Assembly (NCBI RefSeq): GCF_905147045.1
Contig: NC_065899.1
Coordinates: 3,298,501-3,362,500, forward strand
Origin: Nymphalis io
Lineage: Eukaryota > Arthropoda > Insecta > Lepidoptera > Nymphalidae
DNA: 64,000 bases
Direction of reading: 5' to 3'
Shown here: positions 59,559 through 64,000 of the stretch, one piece after another
Layout: every line of letters begins with the position of its first letter
Numbering within the stretch: the stretch's first letter is position 1
The notes under the pieces: generated by a model
Told to the model about the DNA's origin: nothing
The model's input: only the letters and a program-made list of their open reading frames with translations
Database searches by the model: none
Translations under genes and position numbers: made by a program

Positions 59559-60139
59559 CAAACTTGAAATTAAGTTACGCAGAATACCTACATATAGTGG
59601 ATGTTCAATCATGGACTTTTTGATATATTTTGCAATTATTGTAATTCAATTAACAAGTACCCTAGTAACAGGTGAGAGTTTTTTAATTAAATTCAAAAAT
59701 ATTTAAATTTTTCTTAAGTCCTGTTACATAAACATACATTTATAAAAAACTTGAATAATATAGTAAGTGATGAATATTATTAACATACTATAAAATGTAT
59801 TTATATAATATAAACCGTTGTATTCTAACAGGGTCAATACCGTTAAGATGTTTTCTTTAGAACTATAGTTTTTTGGATATTTTCGGTAAAAATACTGATC
59901 TTACTTCACCTGGTGTTCGATTTAATACGCTCAAGGTGTCAGCAGAAACATTGGACAAGGATGGTTGGTTTTTTGATACATCAAATTTAGAGTATCGAGG
60001 ATTAGACGACGCCATTTTAGATTACTTCGGGTATGTAAATTATCCCTCAATCAGTATTAGAGTAAGGTGGGAAACTCCAAACTTTTTCTTTACGATAAGA
60101 AAGGGCTTATGACTATTACTATGACATTTAAAACCTCAT

Positions 60140-60250
60140 CATCATTATCATCTTAGCCGGAAAATGTCCACTGTTGGACTAAGGCCTCCCTCAAGGATGT
60201 CCAAGATAGCCGGTATTGCGCCATCCGCATCCAATGGCTTTCCACAACCC
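60140..60250 (-). mobile_element. RTE-like LINE 3' scrap in J4 intron 2
   Basis: GTCCACTGTTGGACTAAGGCC and GCGCCATCCGCATCCAATGG are the antisense end of RTE-type elements, as at 10.5 kb, with an ATC-rich tail. Confidence 0.65.
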
Positions 60251-60587
60251 TTAATTGTGTGTAAAATTGTGTTTCTTTTTTAAATTAACTATTCATATTT
60301 AAAAAAATAAAAAAGTGTTTGATGCAATGATTTGTATAAGGAATCCATTTTTAAATTTCATTTACCATTTAATATATTTACTAAAAAAGAAAAGTACTTG
60401 AATTTTTCTTAATAATCTATTTATAAATAACTGTACATTCATTACTTTCAAATAAATTACAGATTTAATTTAAGCACGAACGTTACGCAAGTTACATTCC
60501 ACGCGGACGTACTGGCCTCTCATCTTTATAATATAAGAGGTACATTATTTGGGCTACCAATTCATGGGGAAGGTGTTATAAATCTCA

Positions 60588-61527
60588 GTAAGTATGAAGA
60601 GAAAAAATAAACTTTATATTATTTTAATTTACATTTCATTGGACAAAAAAAATGTACAAAAGGCGGGCATAATGTTATGTAAGAAAATTCTCTACCAGTA
60701 GTATCTTCAGGAAGTGCAGGGAGAAACGTAGGTGTATAAAAGTAAGTAAATGTAAGGAAAAATAACTCATACTCTTACACACCCGAATACATACAAAACA
60801 TATGTATATGTATTTGATATATTAAAAATCTTTATTTTAGTTTTATTGATATCGTTGATGTTTCCAATGAAGATAAAAATAGTTGCTCAACTTGACGTTT
60901 AAAGGCGTCGCGCTAAGGAGCTTTTCTTATAATTAATTTTATATTTAGAATATATGCTCAATGTTGTTAATTAAAATATGTGTACACGAATAACTTTTCA
61001 TTTGCTTAATAGCAAATTAGCAATTCTCATGCTTTTGGTGAAGAAATATAACGCGAGGATACATTTATTTCAATAATATATAGATTTATAAGTAATAATT
61101 AATTAAATATATTTTTTTATATTTACATTCATACTGTTAAATTTTACTAATTGTTTTTTTATATTTTAGTCCTCTTTTATTTATTATTAGATATTGTGTT
61201 TCAACATGTATTATTTCAGTTATATATCGCATTTATGTGTGTTTGAGTAATAGTTTAATTATATTGGTTGGCGAGAAGAGTATGCCTTAGGCATGAAGTC
61301 CTTATGAAGATTTGAATAGAAAAGAGAATATTATATATTTACTAAACATATAAGCTTTAGTTCTGGAATTAATTTAAAATTGCTCGTCTTATTTGTAATT
61401 AAACGTATGCCTTTGCAAAAGCCTTTTCAATGTTAAAGTAAATACTCCCTAATAAAAAAAAAAACATTATTGAATGAAGTACTGTGCATAAATTTTTCTT
61501 TCATTAATTTATATATTTACATTGTAG
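60588..61527. other. J4 intron 3
   Basis: AT-rich; no repeat family recognised. Confidence 0.5.
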
Positions 61528-61776
61528 AGAATATTCAATTCGGTTTTATAATGCCGTTTGAGATTAATGAAGTAAATGGTAAAAAGTTTATAGAACTCAA
61601 AGGATTTGATTACATGTATGATGTAAGGGATGATGCTGAATTCGCATTAACGAGTCTTTACAATGGAAATAAGGAATTAAGTGAGTGTTTTTTTAATATA
61701 ATTTTTTTTTGGGTAATGACCTTCTTGGAGATAGATTCTTAAATCACTTATTAGGTATTTTAGGGCAAAAATTCTC

Positions 61777-61798
61777 AGTCTAATATATATATTAGACT
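61777..61798. repeat. Perfect 22-bp palindrome in J4 intron 4
   Basis: AGTCTAATATA followed directly by TATATTAGACT, self-complementary throughout. Confidence 0.85.
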
Positions 61799-62131
61799 AA
61801 TTGTAATTAATAGTTGTAGTCTATGGAGTTATGCAAAGTTTGAGAAGTTAGCTTAGGGATCGGGTTTTTTTATTTTATTTAATATAGGCCGCTGATGGTA
61901 TGTGTTCCCACCGCTGATATTGGAGCTTTAAGAAATCACAGGACAACAAAAAATATGTTTGTAAAAACATTTTAAACGAAATTATCTAAACCGAATGTAA
62001 TTTAGGGTGCTGAAATCATATTTCATATCAGCTTTTTTATCACCTACAATTTTTTTAAAATATGACATCAATTATATATTTAAAATAGTAGGGAAAAATT
62101 TAATATATAAAAATTAATAATTCTATTTTTT

Positions 62132-62382
62132 GTCGTCGCTCATAGGGGGGTTTTTGCCTTAGTCACCACGCTTGGCAGGCGGGTTGGTGACCGCAGTGGC
62201 TGGAAATCTTTCACTAATAGCGCTGCTGCCCGCTATCAGGATTTGCATTTTCGGATTCCAGCATTTGTGTGGTTATACCGCCACGATTTCGGTCGCCAGA
62301 GCCTCGTTCGTTGATTAGCAGGATGTACCACGAGCAGGTGAGGTTGACGGTAGAGAGCCTAGGTTGTTATCGGCTCCCCTTA
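62132..62382 (-). mobile_element. Short retroposon in J4 intron 4
   Basis: A 251-bp unit whose minus-strand 3' end (CCCCCTATGAGCGACGAC) runs into poly-A. A 13-bp duplication, AATTCTATTTTTT, flanks it at 62119-62131 and 62383-62395. Its plus-strand start is shared with the chimeric element at 56.7 kb. Related to lepidopteran LINE leader/tail sequence; class uncertain. Confidence 0.8.
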
Positions 62383-62395
62383 AATTCTATTTTTT

Positions 62396-62870
62396 ATTAA
62401 GTTATAATTTTCACTAATATCGCCAATGTATCACCGAGCTTCGGAATAAGGTGTTATGTCTCTTAAGCCTGAAGTTGCATTGGATCATTCATCCTTCATA
62501 GCCGAGATGGCCTAGTGGTTAGAACGCGTGATTCTTAACCGACAGTCGTGGGTTAAAACCCGGACAAGCACCAATGAATTTTCATGTGCTTAATTTGTGT
62601 TTATAATTCATCTCGTGCTTTAAGGTGAAGGAAAACATCGTGAGGAAACCTGCATGTGTTTTATTTCGTTGAAATTCTGCCACATGGGTATTCTACGAAC
62701 CCGCATTGGAGCAGCGTGGTGGTATAAGCTCCAAACCTACTCCTCAAAAAAGGGAGAGGAGGCCTTAACCCCGAAGTGGGACATTAACAGACTATTACTG
62801 TTATTCATCCTTCAAATCGAAACATAACAACGCTAAGTACCGTTGCTTTGCACACAGGCGGGCTTTTACA
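62396..62870 (-). mobile_element. Degenerate SINE family A, split by SINE B
   Basis: ATCGCCAATGTATCACCGAGC and GTTGCATTGGATCATTCATCC lie before the inserted SINE; CAAATCGAAACATAACAACG lies after it. Together they form an antisense family-A body. Confidence 0.65.
62499..62802 (+). mobile_element. SINE family B nested in SINE A
   Basis: Complete copy with head GCCGAGATGGCCTAGTGG and B-box-like GGGTTAAAACCC. A 12-bp duplication, ATTCATCCTTCA, flanks it at 62487-62498 and 62803-62814. It lies in J4 intron 4. Confidence 0.9.
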
Positions 62871-63254
62871 CAACCATAACACGAAGTAAATATATAATGT
62901 TATAAAAACAAAGATTTATTATAATTGTTTTAAAATATATTCATGTTTTACCAGGTGACTCGATGCAGTGCCTCATGAATAAGAATTGGCGATATCTAAC
63001 GGTGAATTTCGGAAAGGTTTTTATAGACACGGTTGCCGACAGCATTTATAATACGTTCAGAAACTACATGCTCTCGATGCCATTAAAGGATTTCGATAAA
63101 TGTTAAAAAATATATAGTATTTATTCTTCCTGCAAAAATGAATAATTACTATTTATATCTGCTTAACCTACGAATTATCAACCAGTTTAATATGAACCTT
63201 AATAATAATAGTTTGTTTATACTTATTATAATATTTTTATTTTAATATTTGTAA

Positions 63255-63260
63255 ATAAAC
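63255..63260 (+). terminator. Poly-A signal of J4
   Basis: AATAAA 149 bp after the J4 stop codon. Confidence 0.5.
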
Positions 63261-64000
63261 ATTTTTGAATGATTAAAAAATACGAGTACGAGTATAAATT
63301 TGATAGTTTTATTTCCTGTTTTAATTTTTATCGTTTATTAAATGTCAAGGTGATATTTATTTATTCCGTTCGCAAAACTCGATACAATAAATCAGATGGT
63401 ACATACATGAACACATATACATGTATGTAAATACGTGCTATCTAAATTAGATAAAACAGAAATATTAGAGACTAGCTGTGCCGGTTTCACCCGCGTATAA
63501 CTTAAAGAAATCACTAAGATCAGACTTATAATATTTCAGTATACACAACATTTTTAGTTTTATTTTCTAGATAGGACAACAAACCATTGGCCATGAGAAA
63601 AACAGCATTTCCTTAAATCTATTCCGATGTACTTAAATGTTTTTCCCTGTGCTTTATTTATTGTAACTGAAACTGAAACTGTGTCCTTTAAAATTGAAAG
63701 GTCAATATGTGTATTTAAAATAAAAGTTCTTATTATAAACTAACCGTTAAAGGATAAACTTAACAAAAAAGTGAGAAAAAAATATATTCCACGACAAAAC
63801 GAAATACCTATTTAAACTAACTTGTAAAGTTATTTACACACCGAAAACAAAAAACAACCTACTCAAGTACCTGTTGAAATATGACAAAACTATAAAAAGT
63901 ACTAAAAACTGTATGATCTTATCTTCATATAATATTTCATAAGAATTATTACCATGTTTATAAAAACGACTTCGAAAATAATGCATTATTTTAGATTAAA
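63261..64000. other. Intergenic DNA at window end
   Basis: AT-rich. A scrap near 63476-63510 (CTAGCTGTGCCGGTTTCACC) resembles the start of family-F repeats. No gene recognised. Confidence 0.45.

Larger units (their letters stand above)
59611..63106 (+). pseudogene. Takeout/JHBP-like J4, damaged exon 2
   Basis: Exons by homology: 59611-59671, 59832-60030, 60463-60587, 61528-61680 and 62955-63106, all GT-AG and in phase, 230 codons. Exon 1 gives a signal peptide. Exon 2 starts GSIPLRCFL, then TAG (59858-59860) where J1 and J3 have Trp. The second Cys of the conserved pair is Phe, and the exon is 8 codons shorter than its paralogues. Exons 3-5 are open, with VTFHADVLASHLYN, GLPIHGEGVINL, FIMPFEINEVNGKKFIELKGF, NKNWRYLTVNFGKVF and YMLSMPLKDF. 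Exon 3 is 2 codons short and exon 4 is 1 codon short. An alternative: a weaker donor after codon 18 (59664) joined to the acceptor CTTTAG at 59860 keeps the frame and skips the stop. That would give a secreted protein lacking the N-terminal Cys pair. I lean to pseudogene. Confidence 0.68.

Noticed and set aside
1..64000. CRISPR arrays, operons, phage or endogenous virus genes
   Set aside because: No regularly spaced repeats, and no bacterial gene organisation or viral structural genes were seen. All long transposon frames are non-LTR retrotransposon type.

Overview
The window looks like AT-rich nuclear DNA from a lepidopteran insect, most likely a butterfly. The evidence is short GT-AG-split exons, insect takeout/juvenile-hormone-binding-protein (JHBP) genes, several tRNA-derived SINE families of lepidopteran style, and LINE remnants of Jockey/CR1-like, R1-like and RTE-like type. 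Nothing suggests a bacterial, viral or organellar origin. No homology search was possible. Family calls come from reading translated motifs, and exon borders come from reading frames, splice consensus and comparison among the paralogues inside the window.

Layout. 1-20 kb: no host gene recognised; AT-rich intergenic DNA with old interspersed repeats, an RTE fragment with target-site duplications (TSDs), and a Jockey-like LINE remnant split by a SINE with an 81-T tract. 20.07-23.86 kb, minus strand: a complete five-exon gene for the ribosome-assembly factor Rpf2 (Brix domain, 314 aa), with SINEs in its introns. 29.2-63.1 kb, plus strand: a tandem array of four takeout/JHBP-like secreted lipid-carrier genes (here J1-J4). 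All have the same five-exon plan with intron phases 1-2-1-1 and a TATATAA box 56-77 bp upstream of the start. J1 (241 aa) and J3 (239 aa) are intact. J2 is open everywhere except one TAA in the signal-peptide exon. J4 has a TAG where the paralogues have Trp, a lost cysteine and an 8-codon deletion, although an alternative splice pair would keep it open.

Between J2 and J3 lies a large inverted duplication. The last exon of J2 with about 1.37 kb around it (39.60-40.97 kb) is repeated in reverse at 42.96-47.87 kb. That second arm is split by a 3.5-kb LINE with one intact endonuclease-reverse transcriptase ORF. The undisturbed arm preserves the empty insertion site, so the insertion can be defined to the base (4-bp duplication ATCT).

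The biology reduces to one housekeeping nucleolar gene and a birth-and-death cluster of secreted hydrophobic-ligand carriers. Retrotransposition and inverted duplication have remodelled the cluster. I did not see an unknown multi-gene system. The most unusual items are the alternation of intact and damaged copies in the array, the inverted exon duplication, the shared TATA-region element, and a chimeric retrocopy inserted as one unit.
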